Shown here piece by piece: positions 29,034 to 42,230 of a DNA stretch of 64,000 nt. Within the stretch, counting starts at the first letter, position 1. Each line of letters starts with the position of its first letter. The position numbers and the translations under genes were made by a program. This stretch comes from Phycomyces blakesleeanus NRRL 1555(-) (lineage: Eukaryota; Mucoromycota; Mucoromycetes; Mucorales; Phycomycetaceae): the NCBI RefSeq assembly GCF_001638985.1, contig NW_017265149.1, forward strand, positions 739,619 to 803,618. Reading direction: 5' to 3'. The notes under the pieces are model-generated. The model was not told the DNA's origin. It was given only the letters and a program-made list of their open reading frames with translations, and searched no databases.

Positions 29034-30664
29034 GTGTATTCTTATCATTGTGTTGATTACTGTGTTTGATTGTATGGGGCCGTTTTTATCTATAAAGTCC
29101 ATTAAGAAAAATCAAAATAATTTTTGAGAATAGCAATGGCGTGAAACCTATAACTGAATTCGGCTAATCTGCATGGAGATTGTAAAGGAGATGCATCGGA
29201 ATGAGCGAGAGAAAAAATAAAATAGAAAAGAAGAGAGATGAAAAGGTATAAAAAATGCGTGTTTGAAAGAAAGACAGAAAAGGCGTGGTGAGGTGTATAC
29301 ACAAGTAAACGTGCTCATTGTATTTACACAGACTGTGCACAAAAAAAATCGATTTGGGTGTATTTAAATAAGCATCATTACCTACAAGCATTTTTATATT
29401 ACAGGCTTTAAAGATAATTTGACAGACATAAAGTATAAAGTACTAATATGTAGAAGTCATAAAATAGGCACATTTTCATATTGGATTTCATAGAGTAGAG
29501 TAGAGTGTTGTTACATGCTGGTTATTACAGCTGATTCATTGATATAGTTGATTTGTATGTCGGTTTTTTTTGTTTTGTTTAGGTCCTGGTGCTCAAAAGA
29601 TACTCTGCTTTTGCTATTTTAATATTTTTAATTTTCTTTAAACGTCCACCAGAATCTATCTACTTTCTTACCTAATTTTAAAGAGATTGAGAAAGATATT
29701 TTCTATCAAGAAAGGAAAACTACTAATCTTGATTGATAGATAAAACTCCCTGTGAATCTTGTTATATTCGAACTATCTGACAAAAGTCCTTTCTGATAGT
29801 GTTTCAACCTGTTTAAAAATCCTCTAATTTTGGTAATAATTCCTAAAAAATCGCATTATATTGCACTAAGGGTGGTCTCACAGCCCTCTTATTATTAACA
29901 AGCTCTTCCATCAAATCATCAACCATTGCATCCCTCTGAAACCTTTTTCTTTTGCTATTTTCTCCCGCCATTCCTGTTCAATGATATCCTGCGGTCTCAT
30001 TCCTCCCCTAGCGTGTCACACAGATTCCTACCATCTTTTCTGACGGGTCATACCCCATTTATGGTGAATAAAACGAAACGAGTTCCGATTTTCTGTTCAT
30101 TTTTTCTCTAAGACTCTCTGTGTAAGCTAATTTTTGCTTATTGCATTTTGGAAACATGCCCTCCATACAAGACATTCATTCCATTTTTACCCTTCTATTT
30201 CCCACCAGTTGTCGATCCAAACACTCCCGTCGTTCCTCTCATCAGCTATACACTCTTAACAGCCTGACACCATCCCTAAACCGTTGTGTTTTAAGATATT
30301 CCATTCCCGGGTACCTTTATTTTTGCCTCTGCAGCTTCTCTTGTCGCCCATCTTTACTAGGAACTTTATTTGCCTCTTTTTTCCCACGTACACTCACTCA
30401 TACCACATATAACTCAAAATATCCTAACAACAATAGAGAATATATTTCAAAAGCAGGATTGGGCACTCCTTTTCACCTTAGAATTGATATCTCAATAAAA
30501 ACCCTTGGGGTTCAGCGTCCTTACAAAAAAACATATATTGTACTAAAAAGATAAATCTTGCAGCACATACACAAACTAATTCAAAGCGCAAATACCTTTT
30601 GAAAAATTCAGTATTAGTGACCTGGAATTTTGTGCACCTTATTAATGGTTATTTTTTAGTAGCT

Positions 30665-31031
30665 GTGGTATACACACCACAATTGAGTGAAGAACAGACT
30701 CCATAACCAAACATTGGTTCCTTCTTGCTAATGAGCCAGTTGTATGTTCTTAGTGAGGTATTTGGGATTGTTTAGGGCTTAATATCTCAATATTGGTAAA
30801 AGTAAATACTATAAAGTGTTATTTATTTAAGACATAAGATAATATTGTTTTTATCTGTTACTGTTAAAATTCTTGTTGTGTAATGGTTGGTTTACACTGT
30901 ATGAGTGTGTAGTGTACATGTGCCAGGTGTGTAACAGTTCCGGAGATTGTTAGCTTACCAGGTTCGTTAGCAAGAAGGAACCAGTGCTTGGTTATAAAGC
31001 TTGTACTTCACTCAATTGTGGTGTGCATAAC
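30665..31031 (-). mobile_element. MITE-like element, full-length copy (~367 bp)
   Basis: Both terminal repeats are present: GTGGTATACACACCACAATT at the left, and a diverged reverse complement ending GGTGTGCATAAC at the right. This is the clearest uninterrupted copy and shows the interior sequence GTATGTTCTTAGTGAGGTATTT, the site that is broken next to both palindromes. Confidence 0.8.
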
Positions 31032-33520
31032 GCATCGACTTTCCTTAATATTGGGACACTAACCTATAAACAACCCCAAGTACTTTAAGATGCTCTTCAC
31101 GGAGGAAATAACTTAATCATATCATTAATTGAAGATTTTATGGTAGTCGTGAATCTCTGAACTGTATTTTCATTGACAACCTGTTGGAACCTTGACGGCG
31201 AAAAGAGTGGCTACGTGGGTTAAAACGAAAGTAGCATTTGTATAAAGAAAAAGTCGCCCTGGTAACCACTTTGATAAAACCTTTATGTAGTTATTAGACT
31301 AATAACGAGATACTGTCTTTCCAGCGACTATAGAGCAGATTCAACTCTGTTTGAATAGCTTCTATCATGTGGGATAGCTATCACCTTTAAGTTAATTTTG
31401 AAAATGTCTCATTGTGTATGTGGCTCGACCGTTGCTATTTACGCCTGTCCGGCTTCGAGAAATATGTTTCAAATTGGCGCTTATACACAGCCTACAAATT
31501 TAAAAGAACATCTCTACACTATATGTTCTGCCAACATAAAGTAACCAGAATACTACAGCTTACTCTTCTTAAAGAAGAAATGAAATAAAGGCACGCACAC
31601 ACACACACAGACCCACGTATAAGCACAAAAAAGAAACAAACTGTATCCTGGCTGTTTTACAAAGGCAATGACACGACCTTTCATAATCATCACTTTTATC
31701 TCGTTTTGTTGTGAAAAGACTCATTTTTGTTTTGTTTTCTGCTTTGCTTTCAAACATCATTAAATGAATTAATGAAATGGGACACATTGTTTGCACATTA
31801 TTTTACAATTAGCTACTAATGTTAACAAAAATCCCTTTTTAAAGAAGCTGCTTATTTTTAAAAAAAAAACAAGCACAAGTACATTGTGTGTTTGTGATTA
31901 GTATAATACAGTGAATCTTCTCCAAACTTGGCAGACTGTTAGTTAGACTTTACCGTGTTTATCAGGTAAACTTTTTAATTAATCAGCTCACAAACAAAGG
32001 CAGAAATAAACTTAAATGTGTGTGTATGTGTGTGTTTGAATGGGATGAGAGTTTATCATTTGTCAGTGTCAAAAGTGATTTATTACTTTTGTTAATTATA
32101 ATCCGTGTAATTAGTCTATAGATAAATACATTATACAACATATTTATGTGAGTGCGTAATTTGACTGCATTAAGAATCTGTTATTTAAGCTGTGTCAAAC
32201 CTATTTGTCTCTTGATGGTAATCTCTGCAGGTTAATGTTCATTGAATAGTACCAAATGTAATTTGGATTGTAATGAAAAGATAGTATGATGATGTGGCCT
32301 GTGCATCTTGGTGTCGCGTAAATTCAAATAAAAATAAAGCGCCTCTTACTTGGTTGGTGTCACTGACATGCAAAAGAGAATGAACAATGAAGTGAATGGT
32401 AATTTTTTTGTATTGAAATGTAATGAAGGATTAGCAGCATTAATATTCATATGAATAATAATAATAATATGTATAATAATTTCATGAAAAATAAATAAAC
32501 AAAAGTCACTAATCATTAATGAAAGGAATAATTATTATTTAATGATCAAAAGGAAAAATAATAATAATGATTCTATTAATTAGTGAATTGATTTTCACCA
32601 TTCGTTAATTGAAAGGATTAATTTTCATTTATTTTATAAATGGGTGGACTAAAAAGATAGTCCAATTTATGGCCTGATCCACGTATCAGCCTTTATCCAC
32701 CACACCTCCACCTGCGAAGAATGCGATGAACTGCCAATGCCACAGTCGTGCCGGCGCTACTCGCGCTTATTTATCTGCCAGAAAAACTTTGCAGTCTTAA
32801 TGGGTCAGAAGTGCAGTATTAGGCGAGTAGACGCAATCTTAGCGCCCCTCTTTCCCGCTTAGCCCTTTATGTGAAGAAAAAAATCTGAAAATTTGGACGG
32901 ATTGGCCCTTCTTTTATAGTTTTTTGGCCAGTTTTTTTTTCTTTTTTTCTAGATGAGATGGACAGTCACATCTATTTTCATGTGATAGTGATAAGATGGA
33001 GCCCCATAGAAGCTTTACAAGATGGCTTTTTGCCTTGTATGAAGAAAAGGTATTAAAGAAGTGTTGAAAAAAAAAAGTGGTAAAGTCCTCCAGTCTCCCC
33101 GCATTCCATATTCACTTTTCTGTGACCAAAGTACTACCGATCTTACAAAAGAAGCATTCCGTTTAAAAATATTTTGAGAGGAGTGCGATAAAGAGAAAAA
33201 AAGATGTGTACGACGAACATATATACTAGGCATTATAAATTAGGCCAATCAGGATATGTCATTTTATAAGACACTTGTGGGTTTCTGCACCGACTCTATT
33301 AAACAGTTACAAAAAGCAACAAAGAATATGTTTAAACACACATTTACTCGCAAAAGATTCTGAAAAAAAATCACTGTATTGGCTAGGGAAGACACATCTT
33401 TATCTGGCTTTCTATACTTAATCTCCACTTTGAAAAAAAAAAAATAATATTTAAATAGCGAGTGCCCTGTGCGCTGGTTGTGTTTTATGAAAAAAATGAA
33501 TTTCGAGCAAAACGACAAAT
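31032..33520. other. Gene-empty repeat-island interval
   Basis: No supported gene. It includes a moderately GC-rich block at about 32640-32875, starting with an imperfect hairpin around GTGGACT…AGTCCA, and otherwise AT-rich sequence with AATAATAAT runs (32455-32590). Confidence 0.45.
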
Positions 33521-33800
33521 TAAATACCGAAAATCCGCCATACATATACATCGGCTAAGCAACGGTCTGTTGTATGTATAAGTAACCTGGTGCGGCACAG
33601 TGAGATCCACAGTATAGAAGTTATTTGGTGCTAATTGCTCTAATATTGATCGAAATGTCAATTTATTTCACTCTAAAAATGATTTTTAAACAGAAAATCC
33701 GCAATATACATAAATCGACTAAGAAAAGTCTTTTTTTATGCATAAGTAGCCTGGTGAGACATGGTAAGATCCACAGCGTTAAGGTTATTTGGCATTATAT
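33521..33800. repeat. Two diverged tandem copies of the ~165-bp unit
   Basis: Direct copies relative to 3516-3688, both with the AAAATCCGC…TAACCTGGTG/TAGCCTGGTG and ATTGATCGAAATGTCAATTT landmarks, more decayed than the copies at 34155-34499. Confidence 0.6.
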
Positions 33801-33805
33801 ACATA

Positions 33806-34154
33806 CCGAAACCAAATATTGGCTCCTTCTTGCTAATAAACCTGGCGTATGTTCTTGGTGAGGTACTCGGGATTGTTATTGGGTTAGTATCTCAATAATA
33901 AAAAAATTAGATACTGTGAGAGTTTTATTTATTAAAAAGACAAAATAATATTGTTTATATCTGCTACTATTAAAATCCTCGTAATAAAAATTCCTGTTGT
34001 GTAATGGTTGATTTACAATGTATGAGTGTGTAGTGTACGTGTTCCTGGTGTGTAACAGTTCCGGAGATTGTTAACTTGCCAGGTTTATTAGCAAGAAGGA
34101 ACCAATGTTTGGCTGTGAAGTCTGTTCTTCACTCAATTGTGGTGTGTATACCAC
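33806..34154 (-). mobile_element. MITE-like element, left terminal repeat eroded
   Basis: Interior and right terminal repeat (…AATTGTGGTGTGTATACCAC) are intact, but the left end begins within the terminal repeat at CCGAAACCAAAT. It has an internal insertion of TCGTAATAAAAATTCC relative to the copy at 30665. Confidence 0.7.
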
Positions 34155-34499
34155 AAAAGTCATTCCGAGCGAAGTAAATTGACATTTTGATCAATATTAG
34201 AGCAATTAATACCAAACAACTTTAACACTGTGGATCTTACCATGTCTCACCAGGCTACTTATGCATACAAAAAGACTTTGCTTAGTCAATTTATGTGTAT
34301 AGCGAATTTTCTGTTTAAAAGTCATTTTTAAAGTGAAATAAATTGACATTTTGATCAATATTTGAGTAATTAGTACCAAACAACTTTTAAATTGTGGATC
34401 GTAACATGCCCTACCAGCTTTATTACGCATACAAAAGAGCTTTGCTTAGTCAATTTATATTTATAGCGGATTTTCTGTTTAAAAGTCGTTTTTAGAGTT
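34155..34499. repeat. ~165-bp unit, two tandem copies
   Basis: Two head-to-tail units (about 34155-34319 and 34320-34499), each running from GTCATT…AAATTGACATTTTGATCAAT to GCGGATTTTCTG/GCGAATTTTCTG. The homologous spot beside palindrome copy A (3516-3688) holds one unit in inverted orientation, so copy number differs between the two loci. Confidence 0.75.
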
Positions 34500-34781
34500 G
34501 TGGTATACACACCACAATTGAGTGAAGAACAGACTTCACAGCCAAACATTGGTTCCTTATTGCTAATGAACCTGACAAGTTAACTATATTCGGAACTGTT
34601 ATACACCTGGCACATGTACACTACACACTCATACAGTGTAAACCAACCATTACACAACAAGAATTTTAACAGTAACAGATAAAAACAATATTATTTTATG
34701 TCTTAAATAAATAACACTTTATAGTATTTACTTTTACCAATATTGAGATATTAACTCCTAAACAATCCCGAATACTTCATT
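34500..34781 (+). mobile_element. MITE-like element truncated at palindrome copy B
   Basis: Intact terminal repeat on the left. It runs through the family interior to CGAATACTTCATT and is then replaced by the palindrome terminus GTCAACTC. It is the exact inverted counterpart of 3226-3507. Confidence 0.75.
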
Positions 34782-37700
34782 GTCAACTCTTCTGATAACT
34801 TTGGCCCCTTTATCGTTACATTTGATTATGAATTGTGATGAATTGAGCTGAATTACACCCCTTCATTGACTCTTTGGCAAGGTTGGCTTATGATCTGGAA
34901 TATGTGAGCCAAAGCCTAAACAGACGAGATATCTGATAATTGTCTCTCTACAGATGAATATTTCTATTTTCTTTAAAGAGGCTCTTCGCCTAGAGTATGC
35001 GGCAAATTGGGTTCTTTCGAACCACTTGCACAAATTATATTACTGTCTTCTCACTAATCTTTCTAGGTCCTACAAGCCGCTTTCTTGGGTCTGAAGATTT
35101 TATTTTAACTATTCTCTTAATGATGTACTTGACATTAGGCAGGCTCATGCCAACAGCCCATGAAATCTGAATTACTTTGACATCTGCTTAATGCATGTAT
35201 ACAATGCATTCGTCTTAGTAGGAATCCTATTTCTCAAAAGGAACATGTGTGTTTTCTGATGATGTGTCTTGCATGTTGGATTAGATTATTAAAATGAGCA
35301 AGAAAACAATGCTCATGTTTTTATTTTTTGCGGGTGTCAAAACGATTTAGATTGTGAGTCTTTAATCTTTTGACAGAGTAATTCAAAACTAGAGTTGACT
35401 TTAATAGATAGATTTCAAAAACGCGTATAATAATATTATATACTATTTCACTTCATTTGTTTAAATAAAGTATATGTAACTTTGATTTTATTAAGGTCTT
35501 TTATATATTGATAAAAAAAATTAAAAAAAAAAAACAATTAAAGTCGGTGAACACTCAAGCCTAGAGCTTTGCTGAGCGGGTTCAAGGTGGTACCTTGGCT
35601 TTACTTTATCTAAATATTCAAAAAAAGTTAAGATTAGTATATTGTCAATGAATGTTTTTATTTATTTATTACATACCTGCTATAAATAAAAATATTGCTT
35701 ATCTTGAGGTATGGTCAGCTCAAGATTCTCTCGCAAAAACGAGAGAGACCCGGTTGGAGATTATTATCACCTTAATAAGCCGCTAGGCAGATAGAGCCAC
35801 TGGCTAGCACACAAAAGTGTAAGGTGTGTTCGCCACTACGTCCCACCAAGCGTTTAAGTCAGAAAACCCTCAGAGTTTCCCACGTTTTGTATAAGAGAAA
35901 AAAAGCAGCATCCGCCATCAACATTACAATCAGATTATGCAACAGGACCTCTTCCCAACCGAGGTTGAGAAATTAAGGCCGCTTACAAATGCCACGTCAT
36001 GCGCAGAAGACTTGAGATGACTACAATCTAACATCGAACACGCATGGCAGAAAACCCTCAGATCCCTACAAAATACGCGAGGCATAGACTGACAAGCTCT
36101 ATACCGCATCGATAATTAAGCATAATTACCGGGACCACAGCTTATTATTGACTTGCATCTTTGTACAAGATAGAATGATAATATCTGATTTTACTGTATC
36201 AATTAAAATGGAGAAGATACAAACCGCGAGTAAAGAAGAAAATTAAAAAATCCCATTCACTCCCCCGTTTTAAAAGAAAAAAAATTTTTCTTCAAAGCCA
36301 TCTGGGCGTAAAAGTAAAAGTCACGGCGCATAAAATAAACATCGGGTTCTGAACAAAAAATGCGCCCATATTCTTTTATCAGCATGTGATATATATAAGC
36401 CTCTCAAATACCAGTGAAGAAGTACTATTTTGCAAAACGATTCTTATAAGTGATACATTATATAATTGAGTCAATCGTAATAGCAATTACAGTTATTGTA
36501 TATTGATTGGTTTACTTGTAATAATGCAATTGAAAGTACATTTTAACTTTTTATTTCTTTTTTATTTTATTTTCATAAATATTCGAGTCGTAGAGATGTT
36601 TTAAATGGAGTTGTTAAATAAACCAATTATTTGGATTCCACATTGAAATTCCAAGTTACATGATTTAATAAATATATATACGTTTTTTGAAAGTATATTT
36701 CTAGCAAGAAGAAGTTGTATGCTACGTAAATATTAGTCTTTACATATAGACAGCTTAATATCTCTCACTCATAAATAAACAAATCCTTTGGGAGGCTTAT
36801 ATATCACATGTTAATAAAAGAATATGGGCGCATTTTTTGTTCAGAACCCGATGTTTATTTTATGCGCCGTGACTTTTACTTTTACGCCCAGATGGCTTTG
36901 AAGAAAATTTTTTTTTCTTTTAAAACGGGGGAGTGAATGGGATTTTTTAATTTTCTTCTTTACTCGCGGTTTGTATCTTCTCCATTTTAATTGATACAGT
37001 AAAATCAGATATTATCATTCTATCTTGTACAAAGATGCAAGTCAATAATAAGCTGTGGTCCCGGTAACTATGCTTAATTATCGATGCGGTATAGAGCTTG
37101 TCAGTCTATGCCTCGCGTATTTCGTAGGGATCTGAGGGTTTTCTGCCATGCGTGTTCGATGTTAGATTGTAGTCATCTCAAGTCTTCTGCGCATGACGTG
37201 GCATTTGTAAGCGGCCTTAATTTCTCAACCTCGGTTGGGAAGAGGTCCTGTTGCATAATCTGATTGTAATGTTGATGGCGGATGCTGCTTTTTTTCTCTT
37301 ATACAAAACGTGGGAAACTCTGAGGGTTTTCTGACTTAAACGCTTGGTGGGACGTAGTGGCGAACACACCTTACACTTTTGTGTGCTAGCCAGTGGCTCT
37401 ATCTGCCCAGCGGCTTATTAAGGTGATAATAATCTCCAACCGGGTCTCTCTCGTTTTTGCGAGAGAATCTTGAGCTGACCATACCTCAAGATAAGCAATA
37501 TTTTTATTTATAGCAGGTATGTAATAAATAAATAAAAACATTCATTGACAATATACTAATCTCAACTTTTTTTTGAATATTTAGATAAAGTAAAGCCAAG
37601 GTACCACCTTGAACCCGCTCAGCAAAGCTCTAGGCTTGAGTGTTCACCGACTTTAATTGTTTTTGTTTTTTTTTTTTAATTTTTTTTATCAATATATAAA

Positions 37701-38418
37701 AGACCTTAATAAAATCAAAGTTACATATACTTTATTTAAACAAATGAAGTGAAATAGTATATAATATTATTATACGCGTTTTTGAAATCTATCTATTAAA
37801 GTCAACTCTAGTTTTGAATTACTCTGTCAAAAGATTAAAGACTCACAATCTAAATCGTTTTGACACCCACAAAAAATAAAAACATGAGCATTGTTTTCTT
37901 GCTCATTTTAATAATCTAATCCAACATGCAAGACACATCATCAGAAAACACACATGTTCCTTTTGAAAAATAGGATTCCTACTAAGACGAATGCATTGTA
38001 TACATGCATTAAGCAGATGTCAAAGTAATTCAGATTTCATGGGCTGTTGGCATGAGCCTGCCTAATGTCAAGTACATCATTAAGAGAATAGTTAAAATAA
38101 AATCTTCAGACCCAAGAAAGCGGCTTGTAGGACCTAGAAAGATTAGTGAGAAGACAGTAATATAATTTGTGCAAGTGGTTCGAAAGGACCCAATTTGCCG
38201 CATACTCTAGGCGAAGAGCCTCTTTAAAGAAAATAGAAATATTCATCTGTAGAGAGACAATTATCAGATATCTCGTCTGTTTAGGCTTTGGCTCACATAT
38301 TCCAGATCATAAGCCAACCTTGCCAAAGAGTCAATGAAGGGGTGTAATTCAGCTCAATTCATCACAATTCATAATCAAATGTAACGATAAAGGGGCCAAA
38401 GCTATCAGAAGAGTTGAC
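34782..38418. mobile_element. Palindromic long-inverted-repeat element, copy B (complete)
   Basis: Left arm 34782-36408, loop 36409-36786, right arm 36787-38418. The arms are near-identical reverse complements. The termini are GTCAACTCTTCTGAT at the left and its reverse complement at the right, with one visible mismatch about 18 bp in. Copy A matches it in reverse-complement orientation throughout, including the loop, with only scattered differences. Hairpins occur inside each arm (CTCTCG…CGAGAG; TCTTGAG…CTCAAGA), and TATATAAG-type boxes face the loop from both arms. No ORF of note and no transposase domain. Near-identity of the arms implies recent birth or continued gene conversion. The right flank carries a short MITE fragment 60 bp away (38478-38535). 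Confidence 0.88.
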
Positions 38419-38477
38419 GAGATGTATAAAAAAGAGAATATAATCGAGGGAACCAAGTTTGGGGGAATGGTGGTGTG

Positions 38478-38535
38478 TGAGGTATTCGGTATTGTTATTG
38501 GGTTAGTATTTCAATAATTGGAAAAGTAGATACTG
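38478..38535 (-). mobile_element. MITE internal fragment
   Basis: TGAGGTATTCGGTATTGTTA and the following bases match the MITE interior, then diverge. Together with 34500-34781 it means palindrome copy B has MITE interior sequence, oppositely oriented, on both sides. Confidence 0.6.
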
Positions 38536-41500
38536 TTTAATATTAGCTTCTATTGATTATAATGGTGTATTAATGAGTACTTGTTAGATAAAACGAAATA
38601 AATAAATAAATAAATAAATAAATAAAGAGTAGAATAGGAGATTATGTTAAAGATGAGCAGTTGATAATACTCCTAATACAAGGCAATATCGTTATTTATT
38701 ATTTGATATATTTCATTTTATAGGGAGCGATGTCCTTGGAATGCAAATGTAAACGAATTTCTTTATGCAAATTTAGGTTTCTAACACGCAAAAGCTCAGT
38801 TCTATACAAATGCGATTATTGCCATGACTTTCTTGGTTTATATATCCCTTGTTTTTATTCTTACTACAGGCATTATTCAGTGCATACTGTCTACACTATA
38901 GAAAACAAAACAAAAAGAAAGCAAAAAATACAAACAAATAAGAAATCAAGCCCTGAATTTGATTTGATTTCTTGTGTATACGGTCTGTTTGTATATAGAT
39001 ATACAGATATGCGAATATATTTAGAGAGCCATGTAAAAAAAAAGATGAAGAGATTAGCGATTTTGGATCAAATTGAAACTTTTTTTTTCGTTCTTTCTTT
39101 CATCTTAATATTGAAATGATTGATATTGTTACTAATGTTATTCTTTTTACTGAAATGATAATAATGACAGTAATAATTTCTTATAATTCTGAGCAACAAG
39201 GACTAATATATTAGTCCAAGGTCAGTTACTGTTAAAGACTTTTGTGGTTCAATAGACTCTTGATCTATAAATGTCCCAAAGATATTTGACAATAAAGAAT
39301 AGATCCAAAAAACTTTCTCTTTTCTGTTTTTTTTTATTACTTATTAATGACAATATAGAATATCAATTGCAACAGTCAACCCCCTTTGATTTCTTTGTGT
39401 TCATACTAAAAATACATGTTAGAAATATAATATAAATATGTATTTTAGACAGGGCAGCTATACTAGTAATTGTAATTGTAATGACAATGATATTGATAAT
39501 GATAATGATAATGATAATGATAATGATAATGATAATCTTCTGGTGTACTAAGAGCAAATTAGAGCCAAAAAATAATGCGAATACGATTGAGAATGAGGAT
39601 GAGGCAATATTGCGTGGATCAATTGCATGTCTATTTTAGCCATAAAAAGTACTGTGTGGCTCTGTTGTGAGACTGACTTTCTTCTTAATTGATTAAAGGT
39701 AGAATCGGCATCATGCTCGTGTAGATAAAATGCCAAACGAGTCTTATACATATACATATATATCCTTGTGTATGTGTGTAATATAAACTATATATATATA
39801 TAAAAAAGAGAGAGAGAGATATTTGGTTCAGGGTTCTTTTGTTTGGTTAAGATACATGCATATATGTATGTAGGTATATTGCTGCTACCAATTACAGTAT
39901 TAGCTTAATACACATATAGAGAAATAAGAGACATATTGTATTTTATTGCTTCTTTGGTATAATAGAAACTATCGTTATTGGGTTCTTTCTGTAATTGACG
40001 GCTACACCCGATCGTGTTCCTGAATATCATTGCGCGTGAATGTATATATATAACAAACAGTAATGTAATGTAAATGATGTTACATAAAGTAACCCTTATC
40101 TTTGTTGTTTAATTCAACAGCCAAAGATAAGTTGAATAAATTAATAAAGTAATTAAAGAAGAAAGAAAAATTATGTATATATATATATATATATATATCT
40201 TTGCCTTATTTTGACTGTTTCAATTGAGTTGCACAGAAAAATCAAAAGAATATGAATGAAAAAGAACAAGTGTACAATATATGTGCAAATTCACGTACAC
40301 TATATTTGGGGTTACGCCGTTTAATGATATAAAAATGTTTTAAAGGTGTAAAGTGTATACAGAATAGAAACACTGATACTTCCAAAAGAAATCGATCATG
40401 TACAAATTATAGTGTACTGTACTGTAGTTTAGTGTAAAGTATAATAAATATATATATAAAATAGCTTATCTTTTAAAAACACCAAAAATGAATGAATGAT
40501 ACACGTTCAGACTCAAAAGTGAGCACCAAAATTAAAGCGTACAAAAAAAAAGATACAAACACAAAGAAAAAAAAACATATTCTTGCGCACTTGTACGCAA
40601 TTGTTGTTTGTATTTCCTGGGTCACCAACTTATATATATATATATATATATTGTATATTTTATTTGCGGGGAAATATTTAATATGGAATAATAATATTTT
40701 TATTATGATTATTTTGGCTAATGGTTCTAATTACCTGAATTCTAGTGAGATTAGTTGATAACACACGCTAGAACAGTACTGGGTAGGCTGCTGTTAATAA
40801 ATATAAATAATGGTACCGATACCGATACTGATACTGATACTGATGATTGTTTTAGTAGTTCTAGTAAAAATTATAATGTAATGTAGTGTAATAGAAAAAT
40901 GCAACGCCACTTTGAGCTGTTTTCCGCGTACAGAACTGTGTGTCAGTTTTCTTGTATACATCTACATATATTCTTGTTATTTTATCTCAAAATAGAGAAT
41001 ATCAATGCACGTGTATAGTGGAATGTGCGCAATAGAGTAATAAGGTCAAGCAATACAAAGGTTGGGTTTCTTTGTTGGTGAGTATGATTTTATGGAATTT
41101 AGTGTGTAGCCATATGTATATATTTGCTTGTCTATTTGGCTTTTGTTTTTGTTTAACAATTATACAAAAAGGATGTTGCATGGTTGATTGCTTGTAAAGA
41201 ACATGCTTATTTTTATTTTTATGTTTGACTTGTTTACACAAAGCTAAATAAATAAAGGTAGAATAGAATAGAATTGTGTGTAGGCTTAGCATTTGGAGCT
41301 ATATGTCGGTTCTTGTAGGACAATGAGAGTACAGTAATGGCACAATTTCCTGTTTGTTTCCTTAATCAGGTATATATGATGTAAATGAAGAAGAACAAAG
41401 AGAGCAAGTAAAAAGAATAAGAAGAAGGTTGTACATGACTCAATTGAGTTACACGCACGTATATATACTTTATTTATTTTGACTATTCTTTTAAAGACAC

Positions 41501-42191
41501 TTGTATGATGTATTGAGCCCTTTTTTGTTCTTTACCTTGACATCTTTACACTACATTAACATGGCTTTGATGTTACGAATATGAATTGGGTTAGTATTGT
41601 ATTTCCTTTTTGTGTGTGATTACAGAGATGGTTGAATAGAGTCTAAATGAAACAAAAGAATATGTTAAACAAACTTGATTGACTAATCGTGTGCTCTGGT
41701 GTTGCAGGTTTATCTCTTGTTTTGATACTTGTAATAGGCATTGACTTTATTCTCAACACAGTACACAAATAGAGCAACTATAGATAATCATATCATATCG
41801 AAATCAAATCATATAAAAATCTACATCTAAAATACAATCTGCTGATAATAATGTTTACTTTTCTTTTTATATACAAATTACATTACATTACATTGCATTG
41901 CAATTGGATAAACTGGTGGCCTTATTTTTTATTTTATTAATCAATTTTATATTTATATTTATATTTATATATATATATAATAATAAAAGATACCAAAAGC
42001 CAATAGCATTTCTATCTTTCTCAAGATATAGTAATAGTAAAGATTAGATAGTCAAAAGAATCCGTCCAAGCCAAGTCATTCTCTTGCTTTCCTTTCTTTA
42101 TTCTTTTGATTGATTGGCTTGACTAATTTATATTTGGTTTTGTCTTGATTTACATACTATATCCTTATTTTATTTTATTTTGCTTATCTTT

Positions 42192-42230
<39 letters not shown>

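Larger units (their letters stand above)
27555..30664. other. Gene-empty repeat-island interval with GC-rich block
   Basis: No supported gene. Apart from the GC-rich block at about 28060-28765, the interval is AT-rich, with a TAATA array at 28991-29033. The ORF at 30141-30554 (137 codons from an ATG) has no recognisable domain and unremarkable composition, so I did not call it. Confidence 0.5.

Noticed and set aside
30141..30554. 137-codon frame in the repeat island
   Set aside because: No recognisable domain or signal and no neighbouring exons. Likely chance, or an old element remnant that cannot be identified.
38730..39119. 129-codon frame with several Cys
   Set aside because: AT-rich composition with Lys/Phe/Ile runs, no domain, no splice context. 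Compatible with a chance ORF.
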